Program-made: the position numbers and the translations under genes
In this document: positions 17,427-26,657 of the stretch, piece by piece
How the letters are laid out: each line of letters starts with the position of its first letter
Numbering within the stretch: the stretch's first letter is position 1
Notes under the pieces: generated by a model
Told to the model about the DNA's origin: nothing
The model's database searches: none
Seen by the model: only the letters and a program-made list of their open reading frames with translations
Assembly (NCBI RefSeq): GCF_003429005.1
Contig: NZ_QVQV01000008.1
Coordinates: 372,001-436,000 of the forward strand
Reading direction: 5' to 3'
Origin: Paraburkholderia sp. DHOC27
GTDB taxonomy: Bacteria; Pseudomonadota; Gammaproteobacteria; Burkholderiales; Burkholderiaceae
Length of the DNA: 64,000 bases

Positions 17427-17479
17427 CTTGCCTGCAAGCATGTGTCAAGGGGAAATGTGAGGATTCGCGACGATGTTGC

Positions 17480-18766
17480 TTACACGACATTCTTCTCGAC
17501 AATGGGCCGGTTCTCCAGCACCCGCTCAAAACTGAGCGACGACAGATCGAGTGTTCTGTACTGTCCATGCAGGATCAGTTCGCTCACGCCGCGCCCGGTG
17601 GCCGGACCTTGTTGCAAACCGTGCCCGCTAAAGCCATTGGCGAAGATGCAGTTGTCCACTTCCGGATGATGACCAATGATCGCGTTTTGATCCAGCACGT
17701 TGTATTCGTAGTAGCCGGACCAGCAATTCTGCACACGCAAGGCTTCGAACTGCGGCACGCGATGCGCGAGCGTCGGCCAGATGACTTCGTCGAAGAGCGC
17801 GTGATCGACTTCGTCGAGCGGCAGGTCGTCGGGATCGTTGCTTGCATCGGGTGAGGTGCCGCAGATAAACGACTTGCCCTCAGGGCGGAAGTACACGCCG
17901 GTTGGATCGATCAACAACGGACAGCGTTCAAGACGCGCCGGCGAGGTGACGTTGAAAATGCTGCGGCGACGCGCGAACACCGGAATGTCTATGCCGACCA
18001 TCTGCGCCACCTTGCGCGACCACGCGCCGGCCGCGTTGACGACCACGTCGCACGCATAGGTGTCACCGCTCGCCGTGACGACTTCGGTCACGCGCGCGCC
18101 GTCGCGCTGCAACGCCTGCACTTCGTCGGCCACATAACGCGCGCCCAGAGCCTGGGCTTTCTTGCGTAGCGCCTGCACAAGGCCATAGCCATCGAACCAG
18201 CCCTCGCCACTCTCGCCATACGCGCCCGCCACGAGGTCCCCGGTATTGAGCCAGGGAAAGCGCGTCTGCAAATTTGTTTGGTTGAGCAAACTGATATCGG
18301 CGCCGAGGCTCGTTTGCAGCGCGTGATTCTCGCGCAGCGTCGCTTCGCCAGCGGCGGTGGCAAGAAACAGATAACCGCCCTCGTGCAGATCGATGGAAGG
18401 CTTGACGCCGTCAATCTCTAGACGCTCGCCAATCGAGCGCAGAAACTCGATACCGAACAACGACATCTGGATGGACAACGGCGTGGAGAATTGCTGGCGG
18501 ATCGAGGCAGCCGAGAGCGCCGACGATGAGCGCGCATAAGTCGGATCGCGCTCGATCACGGTAACGCTGACGGTGGGATCGGAGGCACGCAGAAAATACG
18601 CAATGGAGCTGCCGATCACGCCGCCACCGACGATCACAACCTTCGAACTCCCAGGTAGATTTCGCGGCACCACGGGCGGCTGCTCCTCTCTTGAAACCTG
18701 ACTTGGCATTTGACTCGGGACTTGACCAGGGACTTGATGCCCGGCGACAGGGTTGGCGGCATTCAT
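17480..18766 (-). CDS. amaA: FAD-dependent amine oxidoreductase, probable L-pipecolate oxidase
   Basis: A DAO-type flavoenzyme of 428 residues. After a Pro/Gln/Val-rich leader (1-40, with VPGQVPSQMPSQV), the Rossmann FAD motif VVIVGGGVIGSSIAYFL begins at residue 43. The C-terminal GFSGHGLQQGPATGRGVSELI is the flavin-contact region of this family. It lies 60 bp after an antiquitin-type dehydrogenase gene on the same strand. In Pseudomonas putida the amaA-amaB pair takes L-pipecolate to 2-aminoadipate during lysine catabolism, and length and partner fit. The substrate remains an inference; other N-methyl or cyclic amino acids are possible. Confidence 0.7.
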   Translation of the reverse strand: MNAANPVAGHQVPGQVPSQMPSQVSREEQPPVVPRNLPGSSKVVIVGGGVIGSSIAYFLRASDPTVSVTVIERDPTYARSSSALSAASIRQQFSTPLSIQMSLFGIEFLRSIGERLEIDGVKPSIDLHEGGYLFLATAAGEATLRENHALQTSLGADISLLNQTNLQTRFPWLNTGDLVAGAYGESGEGWFDGYGLVQALRKKAQALGARYVADEVQALQRDGARVTEVVTASGDTYACDVVVNAAGAWSRKVAQMVGIDIPVFARRRSIFNVTSPARLERCPLLIDPTGVYFRPEGKSFICGTSPDASNDPDDLPLDEVDHALFDEVIWPTLAHRVPQFEALRVQNCWSGYYEYNVLDQNAIIGHHPEVDNCIFANGFSGHGLQQGPATGRGVSELILHGQYRTLDLSSLSFERVLENRPIVEKNVV

Positions 18767-18826
18767 GATCTGTTCCCCGGAACGCAGGCGCCGGCCGCGT
18801 CGAGGCGGCCGGACGTCCTGGCTGGT

Positions 18827-20326
18827 TCAGCCAATGTTGAAATCGATGCCTTGCGCCAGCGGCAACGCCGACGAATAGTTGACCGTGTTGGTGGCGCGGC
18901 GCATATAGGCCTTCCACGCATCCGAACCCGATTCGCGACCGCCGCCGGTTTCCTTCTCGCCGCCAAACGCGCCGCCGATCTCCGCGCCGCTCGGGCCGAT
19001 GTTCACATTGGCGATACCGCAATCGCTGCCCGCCGCGGAGAGAAAACGCTCTGCTTCGCGCAGGTCGTTGGTGAACACGCACGACGAGAGGCCATGCACG
19101 GCAGCGTTGTTGGCTTCCACCGCTTCGGCAAAGTCCGTGTAGCGCAGCACGTAGAGAATCGGCGCGAAGGTCTCCTTCAGGACCACTGCCGTTTGCGACG
19201 GCATCTCGACGAGTGCCGGGCGCACGTAGTGACCGCCCTCGTAGCGCTTCACTTCGACGCGCTCGCCGCCGAACACCTTGCCGCCTTCCGACGCCGCCTG
19301 CTGCAACGCTTCCTGCATGCGCGCGTAGGCTTGGCGGTCGATCAGCGGGCCCATCAGCGTGCCCTTTTCGAGCGGATTGCCGATCGGCACCTTGCTGTAA
19401 AGCTGCTTCAGACGTTCGACGGTCTGGTCATACACGCTATCGTGGACAAACAGGCGACGCAGCGACGTGCAACGCTGACCGGCCGTACCGACCGCCGAGA
19501 ACAGGATGCCGCGTGCCGCGAGTTCCTGGTCGGCGCTCTGCGCGACGATGCCTGCGTTGTTGCCGCCCAGTTCGAGCAGCGAGCGACCAAAGCGCTTCGC
19601 CACTTCGACGCCCACCGTGCGGCCCATTTCCGTGCTGCCGGTCGCGCTGACAATGGATGCGCGCGGATCGGCCACCAGCTTCGCACCCACTTCGCGGCCA
19701 CCCAGAATCAAAGCGGTGAGACCGGCCGGCGCGTCGCCGAATTCCTTCAGCACGTCGTTGAGAATCTGATTGACGGCAAGCGCTGTAAGCGGCGTCTTTT
19801 CCGACGGCTTCCAGATCACCGCATTGCCGCACACCAGCGCCAACGCCGCGTTCCACGACCACACCGCCACCGGAAAGTTGAACGCGGAGATCACCACGCA
19901 GGTGCCCATCGGATGCCACGTTTCCGCCATGCGATGGCCGGGGCGCTCCGACGCGATGGTGAGGCCATAGAGCTGACGCGACAGGCCGACCGCGAAGTCG
20001 CAGATGTCGATCATTTCCTGCACCTCGCCCAGCCCCTCCTGGAGGATCTTGCCGGCTTCGAGCGAGACGAGGCTGCCGAGCGCCTGTTTCTTTTCCCGCA
20101 GACGGTTGCCCAGCAAACGCACCAGTTCGCCGCGGCGCGGCGCGGGCACGTCACGCCATACGTTGAACGCCTGCTTCGCATTGGCGAGCGCCGCATCGAC
20201 ATCCGCCGCGCTGTGGCTGGCCACGCGGCCAATGAGTTCGCCATTGATGGGCGAATGAACCGCGATGTCGCCGGCTTGCGCCGCCTGGGCGATGCCGAGA
20301 TCGGCGAGGATGGTCGATGCGTTCAT
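18827..20326 (-). CDS. amaB: L-piperidine-6-carboxylate / aminoadipate-semialdehyde dehydrogenase (ALDH7 type)
   Basis: NAD+-dependent aldehyde dehydrogenase of 499 residues in the antiquitin/AmaB branch. The catalytic Cys286 stands in TAGQRCTSLRR and the general base Glu252 in LLELGGNNAG. The branch signature NIGPSGAEIGGAFGGEKETGGG is present near the C-terminus. It oxidises the semialdehyde formed from piperidine-6-carboxylate to 2-aminoadipate. The ATG at 20326 is preferred over an upstream TTG. It is first in an operon with the FAD oxidase, which would supply its substrate from L-pipecolate. Confidence 0.85.
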   Translation of the reverse strand: MNASTILADLGIAQAAQAGDIAVHSPINGELIGRVASHSAADVDAALANAKQAFNVWRDVPAPRRGELVRLLGNRLREKKQALGSLVSLEAGKILQEGLGEVQEMIDICDFAVGLSRQLYGLTIASERPGHRMAETWHPMGTCVVISAFNFPVAVWSWNAALALVCGNAVIWKPSEKTPLTALAVNQILNDVLKEFGDAPAGLTALILGGREVGAKLVADPRASIVSATGSTEMGRTVGVEVAKRFGRSLLELGGNNAGIVAQSADQELAARGILFSAVGTAGQRCTSLRRLFVHDSVYDQTVERLKQLYSKVPIGNPLEKGTLMGPLIDRQAYARMQEALQQAASEGGKVFGGERVEVKRYEGGHYVRPALVEMPSQTAVVLKETFAPILYVLRYTDFAEAVEANNAAVHGLSSCVFTNDLREAERFLSAAGSDCGIANVNIGPSGAEIGGAFGGEKETGGGRESGSDAWKAYMRRATNTVNYSSALPLAQGIDFNIG

Positions 20327-20610
20327 GGCAGAAATCCCTTTTATTTCCAATACGAAACAAATCTTGAGTTGGGAAACTATACACGCGGGGTTTTATGGCG
20401 GCAAGGGCAATCGCGGCGGCGGGTCTGGCAGGCTTTTGTAGCCTATGCAGGCGGCAACGCCGGGGCAACAGGCCGGAACCACGGCTGCCTTGCGAGCCTT
20501 CACCCCGCAGGCGCGATGCGTTTCTTATTGGAAAATCGCCTCTTCAGATCCGCTCGCCCTGTCAGCGCACCCATAGCCATGATAAACGGCACTCCCCGCC
20601 CCCTCTGCCC

Positions 20611-21465
20611 TCACGCGAGGCTGGCAATGGCGCGCATCGTCAGGTAACCCTCGTGGTCTTTGGCCCACAGGTCGAGCGTCTTGCCGTCGTCCGACGGCTT
20701 GCCGCACACCGTGAACGGGTGATCGCCGAACGTGGGACGCAACGCCTTGAACGAAAAACTTTGCAGGACCGCATCCGGCAATTCGCGTCGTACGAGGTCG
20801 ACCAGCAAGGTGGCGATCAACGGACCGTGCACCACGAGGCCCGGATACCCCTCCACTTCGGTGACGTACGGATAGTCGTAGTGAATGCGATGACTGTTGA
20901 AGGTCAGCGCCGAGTAGCGAAACAGCATCACCGGGTCGGCGTGGACGGTGCGGGCCCATGTTTCGCCGGCCGGTGCGAGTGTGGCTTTGACCTCCGCCCT
21001 GGGTGCGGCAGCACCCGCTTGCGGCGCATCCCGGTAGACGATGTCGTGCTCTTCCTCGATCCTCAGTTCGCCCGCCACCTCGATATCGTGCTGCACCGTG
21101 ACGAAGACGAGCCGCCCGGAGCGGCCCGTTTTGTCCTCGATATTGACGATCGTGGAAGTCCGCACTGCCCGCTCGCCCACCTGCAACGGCGCATGAAACG
21201 TCAGGCGACCGCCCGCCCACATGCGGCGCGGCAACGGCACGGGCGGCAGAAAGCCGCCGCGTTCGGGATGACCATCGGGACCGGCTTCAGCCAACGGCGA
21301 AACCGGCAGGAAATACAGCCAGTGCCACAGCGGCGGCACGCTGTTGCCAGCATCGACCTGATCCAGCGTCGCGGTCATCGCCTTGAGCGGAAAGGCCGTG
21401 ATGTCGTCTTTGGCCACTTCCCGCTTTTCCAGCCAGGCATCGAGGTTTGACGAAGCAGTGGACAT
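20611..21465 (-). CDS. MaoC/FAS1-like hot-dog acyl-CoA dehydratase (mesaconyl-C4-CoA hydratase-like)
   Basis: A 284-residue double hot-dog protein. The N-terminal half carries PRRMWAGGRLTFHAPLQVGE, and the C-terminal half has FRYSALTFNSHRIHYDYPYV followed by GYPGLVVHGPLIATLL, where the Asn-His pair and the following His belong to the hydratase site. Family members hydrate mesaconyl-C4-CoA or itaconyl-type CoA esters, or act as HTD2-like dehydratases. CoA-transferase or lyase partners are absent here, so the substrate is open. It is transcribed on the same strand as amaBA but 284 bp upstream, probably independently. CCGGAGA precedes its ATG. Confidence 0.8.
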   Translation of the reverse strand: MSTASSNLDAWLEKREVAKDDITAFPLKAMTATLDQVDAGNSVPPLWHWLYFLPVSPLAEAGPDGHPERGGFLPPVPLPRRMWAGGRLTFHAPLQVGERAVRTSTIVNIEDKTGRSGRLVFVTVQHDIEVAGELRIEEEHDIVYRDAPQAGAAAPRAEVKATLAPAGETWARTVHADPVMLFRYSALTFNSHRIHYDYPYVTEVEGYPGLVVHGPLIATLLVDLVRRELPDAVLQSFSFKALRPTFGDHPFTVCGKPSDDGKTLDLWAKDHEGYLTMRAIASLA

Positions 21466-21662
21466 GCATGAGTCTCCGGTTGACTGAATACACTCGTACT
21501 ATGAACCTCGTGGCGGGTTGCGCGAAGGGGGTCGAGTGAAGGGATTGAGCGGAGGGGTTGAGTGGCAGGGTTGCGACGAATTGAAGAGCAAGAGCCGGAG
21601 TGTTTCAGACGGCTTACCGCTTTATATTGCAGCCATTGCAGCCGTTTTCTCCGGAGCTTTTC

Positions 21663-22421
21663 ATGGACACAGCAGTCAAGCATGCCATCCACGATGCGCC
21701 CGTCCCGCGTCAGCCAACGCTCACACAACGCATCACGGCGATTGCCTGGCCCAGCGTCGAAGACGATCTGATCCAGCACGGCAGCGCCGTCATGCCCAAT
21801 CTGCTGACGCCAGCAGAATGCGAAACGCTGGTTGCGAGCTATCGTGACGATGCGTTGTTTCGCAGCCGTGTCGTCATGGCGCGTCACGGCTTTGGACGCG
21901 GCGAATACAAGTACTTCGACTATCCGCTTCCGGAGCTGGTCGAAGCCTTGCGCACTTCGATTTACCCGCATCTCGTGCCGCTCGCCAACCGCTGGAACGA
22001 GATCATGTGCATCGACACGCGCTATCCCGCGCAACACGCCGCGTTTATCGAACGCTGCCACGACGCCGGGCAGTTACGTTCCACGCCGCTTCTGCTGCAA
22101 TACGAGCAGGATGACTACAACTGTCTGCATCAGGATCTGTATGGCGAGCATGTGTTTCCGCTCCAGCTTGCCATTCTGCTGTCCGAACCCGAACGCGACT
22201 TTACGGGGGGCGAGTTCGTGTTGACCGAGCAGCGGCCGCGCATGCAATCGCGCGTGGAGGTCGTGCCGTTACGCCAGGGAGATGCAGTGGTGTTCGCCGT
22301 GCATCATCGTCCGGTACAGGGCACACGCGGCAGTTACCGGGTCAACATGCGTCACGGCGTGAGCCGCCTGCGCTCAGGAGAACGCCATACGCTAGGCGTG
22401 ATCTTTCACGATGCGCTTTGA
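21663..22421 (+). CDS. 2-oxoglutarate/Fe(II)-dependent dioxygenase
   Basis: A 252-residue oxygenase with a prolyl-hydroxylase-like core. The metal triad is His156-x-Asp158 in NCLHQDLYGEH and a distal His at 214 or 215 in FAVHHRPVQG; Arg226 in SYRVNMRHG is the probable 2-oxoglutarate ligand. Hydrophobic strand residues around FPLQLAILLSEPERDFTGGEF fit the double-stranded beta-helix. The ATG at 21663 has CCGGAGC upstream and begins a polar N-terminus. No operon partners are seen, so the target (free amino acid, protein or nucleic acid) is unknown. It is unrelated in detail to the dioxygenase at 10483-11319. Confidence 0.82.
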   Translation: MDTAVKHAIHDAPVPRQPTLTQRITAIAWPSVEDDLIQHGSAVMPNLLTPAECETLVASYRDDALFRSRVVMARHGFGRGEYKYFDYPLPELVEALRTSIYPHLVPLANRWNEIMCIDTRYPAQHAAFIERCHDAGQLRSTPLLLQYEQDDYNCLHQDLYGEHVFPLQLAILLSEPERDFTGGEFVLTEQRPRMQSRVEVVPLRQGDAVVFAVHHRPVQGTRGSYRVNMRHGVSRLRSGERHTLGVIFHDAL

Positions 22422-22448
22422 AACAGCGTGCGTGTGACGCGCAACAAA

Positions 22449-22489
22449 TAAAAAAGGCCCACCGGATATCTTGCGATACGCGATGAGCC
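22449..22489 (-). terminator. Minus-strand terminator of the second porin
   Basis: On the minus strand, GGCUCAUC at 22489-22482 pairs with GGUGGGCC at 22463-22456, using two G-U wobbles around an 18-nt loop, and is followed by a U-rich run. The pairing works only on the minus strand, which fits the porin's orientation. Confidence 0.65.
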
Positions 22490-22541
22490 TGTAAAGACAT
22501 CACAGCACGCGTTGAACGCGTCACGTGATGTTGCGTGGAGC

Positions 22542-23690
22542 TTAGAACTGGTGACGCAGCGCGACGCGCACGACCACCTGGTTGGACGTCGTCGACGGGG
22601 CATCTGTGCCCGGCACGAAGGCATCGTCGAGGATAGAGTTGGTCTTGTCGCCGGCAACCTTCTGATAGACGCCCTGGACGTACACGTCCGTGCGCTTCGA
22701 CAGGTTGTAGTCGGCCATCAGGCCCACCGAGTGAATCTTCGGGCTCGCCGTGCCGGTGGATGCGTCGTAGCGTTCCATCGTGTACACGTATTGCGCGCCC
22801 ACGTAGAACATCGGCGTGAACTGATATTTGCCGTTCACTTCGAAGTTCTGGTACTTGAGCGTGTTGAGCGTCGAACCTGTCGCGACCAGCGGCGTCGAGC
22901 CAATGTAGCCGTTGCCGGTCGGATTCTTGTAGTTCGTGTTGGTGTACGCGAAGCCAGCCGTTGCCGCGCCGAACGTGTAGTTGACGCCCGCGCCGAACAC
23001 GCGCATGCGCTCTGCAATGAAGCTGGCGTCATTGGCCGTGATCGCGCCAGCCGAACCCACGCCCGGGTTATCCGCCTGCAGGTACGCAGCCGCGACGAGC
23101 AGGCCGCCATTCACGTACTGGCCACCGAAGCTGTACGCACGGTTGTTGGCGAAGTTCGTGTCGTTGCTGAACGCGTACGCGCCGCCGAACTGGAAGCCCG
23201 CAATGGTCGGGCTCGCGTATTTGATGGCGTTGTCGAGGCGGAACGAGTTGTCCGTGTTGTCGTTGTCGTACGGGTGCGCGAACAGATAGCCGGCCCAGCT
23301 GCCGTTGGCCGTGGTTTGCGCGAGATAGTCCACCACCGAGTCGTACTGGCGGCCAAACGTGACCGTGCCGTATTTGTCGTCGGCAAGGCCCACGTAAGCC
23401 TGACGGCCGAACAGACGGCCACCTTCGGCCAGCGCGCCGTTGCTGTCGTTAAAGCCGTTTTCCAGCTGGAAGATTGCCTTCATGCCACCGCCCAGGTCCT
23501 CCGAGCCCTTGAGGCCCCAACGGCTGCCCTGCGCATAACCGCTCGCCAGTTCGTACACGTGGCCGCCACCGGCGTTGTTCGTGTAGTCGACGCCTTCGTC
23601 GATCACCCCGTAGAGCGTGACACTGCTTTGTGCAAAAACAGGCGCGGCGAATGCAGCGGAAACAGCCAGTGCGATGACCTGCTTCTTCAT
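22542..23690 (-). CDS. Gram-negative general porin (Porin_4 type)
   Basis: Outer-membrane channel of 382 residues. The signal peptide MKKQVIALAVSAAFAAPVFA precedes QSSVTLYGVIDEGVDYTNN. Conserved porin blocks are GLKGSEDLGGGMKAIFQLENGF, GRQAYVGLADDKYGTVTFGRQYD and the C-terminal VRVALRHQF ending in Phe. It is preceded by AGGAGA and by a long AT-rich leader, and followed by its own terminator. It is about as long as the porin at 13962 but clearly diverged from it in loops and termini, so it is a paralogue and not a recent duplicate. Confidence 0.95.
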   Translation of the reverse strand: MKKQVIALAVSAAFAAPVFAQSSVTLYGVIDEGVDYTNNAGGGHVYELASGYAQGSRWGLKGSEDLGGGMKAIFQLENGFNDSNGALAEGGRLFGRQAYVGLADDKYGTVTFGRQYDSVVDYLAQTTANGSWAGYLFAHPYDNDNTDNSFRLDNAIKYASPTIAGFQFGGAYAFSNDTNFANNRAYSFGGQYVNGGLLVAAAYLQADNPGVGSAGAITANDASFIAERMRVFGAGVNYTFGAATAGFAYTNTNYKNPTGNGYIGSTPLVATGSTLNTLKYQNFEVNGKYQFTPMFYVGAQYVYTMERYDASTGTASPKIHSVGLMADYNLSKRTDVYVQGVYQKVAGDKTNSILDDAFVPGTDAPSTTSNQVVVRVALRHQF

Positions 23691-24485
23691 GAAGATCTCC
23701 TGAAACACGAATAATCGGTAATCAAACGATTTATTTTAAAAACTGCCATTGCCGCTGAGCGGTCAGGTTATGGCCAATTGCGGGCATCGAAACGCGCAAC
23801 GGACCGGATGCTTGCACGGCCGCATGTGGGTCGTCCATCAGGAAGCGCGACGTGGCACAAAATCGTTGTGAATTGCCAACCTGGAGCGAGCCAATCCTCA
23901 GGATTGACTTCGTTAAAACGGGGTACAGGTAGGGTTTATGCGTGCTTGCGGTCTGACTGAGCGTTGTTCTCGACGAGCTGTTTAGAACGCGCGACGAAGG
24001 TCTAAAGCGGGCGCGTCGCACTCGTTTCGTTCACTCATTTTTTAATTGCCAATTTGCTTAGGATGGCGAATCACCTTATATAAATCTATTAAAGAATTAA
24101 CGGCGCAGCTTTACTCGCAACTTTCAATTTTGCAAGCTGGAGGAAAGGGATGAGCAAAATTCCGATTGCCAGATCTCTCTGGTATGACGAATAGCGGTTC
24201 GGGGCTGCGAGTGGAGGGCCACACAACTCACACAACTTCGCCACCCGTTATTTTTGTCCAGGTATCATTCGGGAAAACCCGGACATGCTACCGCTCCGGC
24301 GACATCCGTCGCGCGGCCGAGTCAGACATGCACGGGAATGGGTTGTCCATTGTCGAACGGGCTTTTGGCCGGTGATCCCGGTTGAAAGCCCGCTTTGACG
24401 ATGTCAAGAAGGCAGGGGCTCGCCCCCGCTCCGTCGACGTTGGCCAAAAGCCGATGCGACTTTTTAAGCCTGGATATCATCGATC
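23691..24485. other. Long divergent spacer between the porin and the FUSC exporter
   Basis: About 795 bp. The porin promoter must lie in its left part. A markedly AT-rich block runs from about 24025 to 24140. Within the spacer, GGAGGAAAGGG directly precedes an ATG at 24150 that opens a 14-codon frame. Longer frames here are not supported by codon use. No terminator or operator could be assigned with confidence. Confidence 0.45.
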
Positions 24486-26423
24486 ATGATTGCTGCCGCG
24501 TTTTCGCGCGTCGCGGGCCGCCTGCTGGTTGCGGATCCCGGACTCGTACGCCTGCAGACCGCCTTGCGTGTCGCGCTGGCCTGCCTCCTTAGCGGCACCG
24601 TCAGCATTGCCTGGACGGCTGCTCACCATCTGCCGGTCACCCTCGTCGCACCCGCCGTCCTCTTCAGCATGATTGCCCCGCTGTTCGTGCGTGACGCACG
24701 CCGTGGCGCGTGGTTCATCACCCTGCTGTGTCTCTATGTGTGCGGCTGTGTCTGCTTCGCCGTGGCCGCGGGGCTGAGCCACGCCCCGCTCGCCGGCGAC
24801 GCCGGCTTTCTGCTGGTGATGTTCGTCGGCATGCTTTGCCAGGCCTGCGGGCCGCGCGCACTTGGCTGCGTGCTGATTGCCGTGGTGACCTATTACCTTG
24901 GCCTGTATCTGCATCCCACCTTGATGGAACTCGTGCAGACGCTGGCGCTATCCGTGGTTGGCCCGCTGGCGGTGGCCCTGGCCGGCCGCGTGCTCGTGCC
25001 GATGCACGCCGCGCGGACCCTGCGGCTGGCCATCCACACAGTGACCTTGCGGGCCGAACGCCTGCTGGCCACTCGCCAGAGTACGACCCGCCAGCTCCCG
25101 CCTGTCGCGCAGCTTTCCGCATTGAACGAGGCCGCGCTTGCGCTGGAAGAACAGCTTGCATTGCTTGATCCGCCCAACGCTGCAGCGCTGCGTGAGCGGC
25201 TGGTCGACCTCAAAGTTGCAGCCGGCCAGAGCACGTTCAACGCCGCGCCTGACACGCTGCATAACGAGCCGTTGCGACGCGCTGTCGAGCGTTTGCGAAA
25301 CGCGGTACGGCCTCATCACACTGCCCAAGCCGTAGTGGCCAGGCGCAGCCGCACGACGCGCGGCATCTGGTTCGCGGACCTGCGCGCGAAGCTCTGCTGG
25401 CTGCCAGCGGTGCGCACGACGAGCGCGGCGCTGCTCGCCATGTTGATCGGCCATTCGCTATCACCTGAACGCTGGTTCTGGGCCGTCATCACCACCTTCG
25501 TGGTGTTTCTCGGCACACGTTCGCGCGCCGACACGGTGTATCGCGGTGCGCAGCGGCTGGCCGGCACCCTTGCGGGTGCACTTGCCAGCATGATCCTCGT
25601 CGCCGCGCTGCACGCAGCGCCCATGCCGATGATCGTCGTAATGCTGCTGTGCGTATTCGGCTGGGCCTATTACATTCTGAATTCGTACGCGCGCGGCGTG
25701 TTCTTTATCACGGTGCTGGTCGGGCTTGTGTACGGCCAACTCGGCTTCGCGATCGGACCGCTGGTGGAGTTGCGTATCGAAGAAGTGCTGGTGGGCTGCG
25801 TGGTGTCGTTCGCGGTCGCCATTCTGATGATGCCGCTGGCCGCCACCCGGCACGTCGAAGCGCGTCTCGGTGCAGTACTCGTGGCGCTCCGGCAAGCGGT
25901 CGTGCTGGCCACTGCGACGCAGCGCGCTGATGCAGCCTCGGCCACGACCCTGATGCAACGCGCGGCAGCGATGCGTGCGCTGGATCGAAGCTGGCATGAG
26001 TTGCGCGTGGCCTTGCGCCCGCTGCAGACGCAACGCGTGTTCGTGTGGAATCCGGGCATCGAACTCGCAACCGGGTCCTTGCTGAGCTGTCTGCACTGGG
26101 TGCGGGTGCTGAGCCGCGTGGAAGGCGCGTCGGATATGCAGCATCACGCTGCTGCGAATGCGGCCTCAACCGACACTAACGCGCGCCACGCTGTCGCGTC
26201 CATTCTCTCCCAGCTGGATACGATGCTCGGGCGCTATCACGGCGTCGCCGCACGGGTCGACACCGGCGCGTACGCAGCAGACGCCAGCGTGAGTGACGCA
26301 CATCAGCTACAGGCCCTCGCGCAACTGGAAGGCGCCGTTGCGCAGTTGGCAGAACGCCTCGCTCAACCCAACGCGAGCATGCACAAGCGTCTGAACTGGG
26401 CACTGCGCTTCAAGAGCGCATAG
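24486..26423 (+). CDS. FUSC-family (aromatic acid exporter/YccS-like) membrane protein
   Basis: A 645-residue inner-membrane protein with two clusters of hydrophobic helices (about residues 20-170 and 315-465) separated and followed by soluble domains, the architecture of FUSC/ArAE transporters such as YccS and AaeB. The second cluster contains WFWAVITTFVVFLGTRSRADTVYRGAQRLAGTLAG, the family's fusaric-acid-resistance signature. Such proteins export aromatic acids with a membrane-fusion partner, which is not encoded next to it. The ATG at 24486 has only a weak ribosome site. It is a single gene. Confidence 0.85.
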   Translation: MIAAAFSRVAGRLLVADPGLVRLQTALRVALACLLSGTVSIAWTAAHHLPVTLVAPAVLFSMIAPLFVRDARRGAWFITLLCLYVCGCVCFAVAAGLSHAPLAGDAGFLLVMFVGMLCQACGPRALGCVLIAVVTYYLGLYLHPTLMELVQTLALSVVGPLAVALAGRVLVPMHAARTLRLAIHTVTLRAERLLATRQSTTRQLPPVAQLSALNEAALALEEQLALLDPPNAAALRERLVDLKVAAGQSTFNAAPDTLHNEPLRRAVERLRNAVRPHHTAQAVVARRSRTTRGIWFADLRAKLCWLPAVRTTSAALLAMLIGHSLSPERWFWAVITTFVVFLGTRSRADTVYRGAQRLAGTLAGALASMILVAALHAAPMPMIVVMLLCVFGWAYYILNSYARGVFFITVLVGLVYGQLGFAIGPLVELRIEEVLVGCVVSFAVAILMMPLAATRHVEARLGAVLVALRQAVVLATATQRADAASATTLMQRAAAMRALDRSWHELRVALRPLQTQRVFVWNPGIELATGSLLSCLHWVRVLSRVEGASDMQHHAAANAASTDTNARHAVASILSQLDTMLGRYHGVAARVDTGAYAADASVSDAHQLQALAQLEGAVAQLAERLAQPNASMHKRLNWALRFKSA

Positions 26424-26657
26424 CCGCCGCTTCGCGATCCGCGAGCCGGGGGACCTCCCTCGCCTCGCCGCTTCTGCCCGTTTCAGGCACCACGCAAAAC
26501 TGACACATCCACCCTGCAAGCTCCCTGAACGTCGTTTCAGGGCCGCTGCGGGGTCGCTGCGGCGCGCGCCCGTGCCCGGTGCGTGACAGTGTCGCCCGCT
26601 TTAGGTTATATATTCACTTTCCCAGTGACCCCGTTTCCAGCGCGAGGCGCCACCGCG

